Shown here piece by piece: positions 63,456 to 64,000 of a stretch of DNA of 64,000 nucleotides. Within the stretch, counting starts at the first letter, position 1. Each line of letters starts with the position of its first letter. The stretch is from NCBI RefSeq assembly GCF_000383095.1, contig NZ_AORL01000023.1:24297-88296 (forward strand), in the 5' to 3' direction. A model generated the notes under the pieces. That model ran no database searches, was not told the DNA's origin, and saw nothing but the letters and a program-made list of their open reading frames with translations. The DNA comes from Sphingomonas sp. PR090111-T3T-6A. Its GTDB lineage: Bacteria; Pseudomonadota; Alphaproteobacteria; Sphingomonadales; Sphingomonadaceae. Both the position numbers and the translations under genes were made by a program.

Positions 63456-63469
63456 TGACACCGGTTACC
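63456..63469 (+). promoter_or_regulatory. CACCGGT operator copy for kduI
   Basis: The plus strand reads TGACACCGGTTACC, matching the other copy at 13 of 14 bases in opposite orientation. It is about 96 bases upstream of the kduI start. Confidence 0.55.
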
Positions 63470-63564
63470 GATTGTGGTGACGGCGGAGGAAAGGCTGCAG
63501 GCGCGAGACTGGCATGATGGCCGTTCACCGCTATGGCCGCTCCGCGATTCGAGAGGCGAGAGAG

Positions 63565-64000
63565 ATGTTCGAGAGGACGTATTACGCGACGCATCCGGAT
63601 ATGATGGAGTGCGTGTCGAACGAGGAGCTGCGGGACCGTTATCTGATCGGGGGCCTGTTCCGGCGTGGCGAGGTGGTTCTGAACTACACGCACGCGGACC
63701 GCTTCGTGATCGGCGGGGTCGAGGTGGCGGGGAGCACGGTGAAGCTGCCCGACCAGAGCGAGCCGGCGTCGGCTGTGGGCCATCCCTTCCTGGAGCGGCG
63801 CGAGCTGGCGGTGGTCAATGTCGGCGGGGTCGAAGGCATTGTGACGGTCGACGGCGAGGCGTTCGTCCTTGGCAACAAGGACTGCCTCTATGTGACGATG
63901 GGCGCGAAGGAGGTGCTGTTCTCCGGTGAAGGCGCGCGCTTCTATCTGGCGTCCTGCCCGGCGCATCAGGGCTTCCGGACCCGCAAGCTGTCGATCGCGG
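63565..64000 (+). CDS. kduI: 5-keto-4-deoxyuronate isomerase, 3' end beyond the window
   Basis: KduI isomerises 5-keto-4-deoxyuronate, formed from unsaturated uronates released by polysaccharide lyases, to 2,5-diketo-3-deoxygluconate. The visible 145 residues start [20 protein letters not shown]. They contain [17 protein letters not shown], the signature [14 protein letters not shown] and GKDCLYV-type residues ([18 protein letters not shown]), all of which are also seen in E. coli KduI. A GAGGCGAGAG tract precedes ATG 63565. The gene is cut by the window edge. It is divergent from the hydratase-MFS-LamG-DUF885-GH43 operon. Confidence 0.93.
   Translation, partial: MFERTYYATHPDMMECVSNEELRDRYLIGGLFRRGEVVLNYTHADRFVIGGVEVAGSTVKLPDQSEPASAVGHPFLERRELAVVNVGGVEGIVTVDGEAFVLGNKDCLYVTMGAKEVLFSGEGARFYLASCPAHQGFRTRKLSIA

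Noticed and set aside
1..64000. CRISPR arrays, insertion sequences, integrases, prophage
   Set aside because: No regularly spaced repeats, terminal inverted repeats with transposase, or phage structural genes were seen.

Overview
The window is chromosomal DNA of a high-GC, obligately respiratory alphaproteobacterium. It most resembles Sphingomonas or a close relative in the Sphingomonadaceae. The evidence is a TonB-dependent receptor / SapC / cupin-like / tryptophan-halogenase-family cluster of the sphingomonad-Caulobacter type, a MucR-family regulator with an Ala/Lys-rich tail, the heme A synthase and S9/L13 genes with alphaproteobacterial features, a cyoABCD-SURF1 quinol oxidase operon, and uniformly GC-rich codon use. 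No phage, insertion sequence, CRISPR array or integrase was seen. The only clearly lower-GC island is the hypothetical gene at 11218-11937.

Layout. 0-12 kb is housekeeping: rplM-rpsI, ctaA, a merC-zur pair, dxs, tlyA, tspO, ubiK-ybjN-proC, and a GC-rich segment with RNA-like hairpins. 12-19 kb holds MarR, HAD phosphatase, tRNA-Gln(TTG), the peroxide defence pair ahpC-ahpF, a DUF465/Bax-inhibitor pair, and a LysR regulator with a clear operator array. 19-27.7 kb holds an MHS-type transporter, the cyo operon (cyoA is frameshifted in this sequence), small membrane proteins, and a UdgX-type uracil-DNA-binding protein. 27.7-34.7 kb is the halogenase / cupin / SapC / TonB receptor module, with a LacI-type palindrome upstream of the receptor. 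34.7-43 kb is ion transport: kdpFABC plus an extra 27-residue peptide, a TorF-type porin, and mgtE. 43-54 kb is a mixed region with a methyltransferase, DUF1348, DUF1993, MucR, LacI, DUF983, MocR, catalase and two AraC regulators.

54.3-64 kb is the most interesting part: a five-gene minus-strand operon (2-keto-4-pentenoate hydratase family, hexuronate-type MFS transporter, a 1254-residue secreted LamG-containing protein of unknown function, a DUF885 protein, a GH43 glycosidase) divergent from kduI. It looks like a locus for using a uronic-acid-containing polysaccharide. Near-identical CACCGGT-centred palindromes lie upstream of the hydratase, upstream of kduI and upstream of the LacI-family regulator gene 16 kb away. 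This suggests that this regulator controls both the locus and itself.

All calls come from reading the sequence; no database search was run. Family names rest on recognised motifs and are weighted accordingly.
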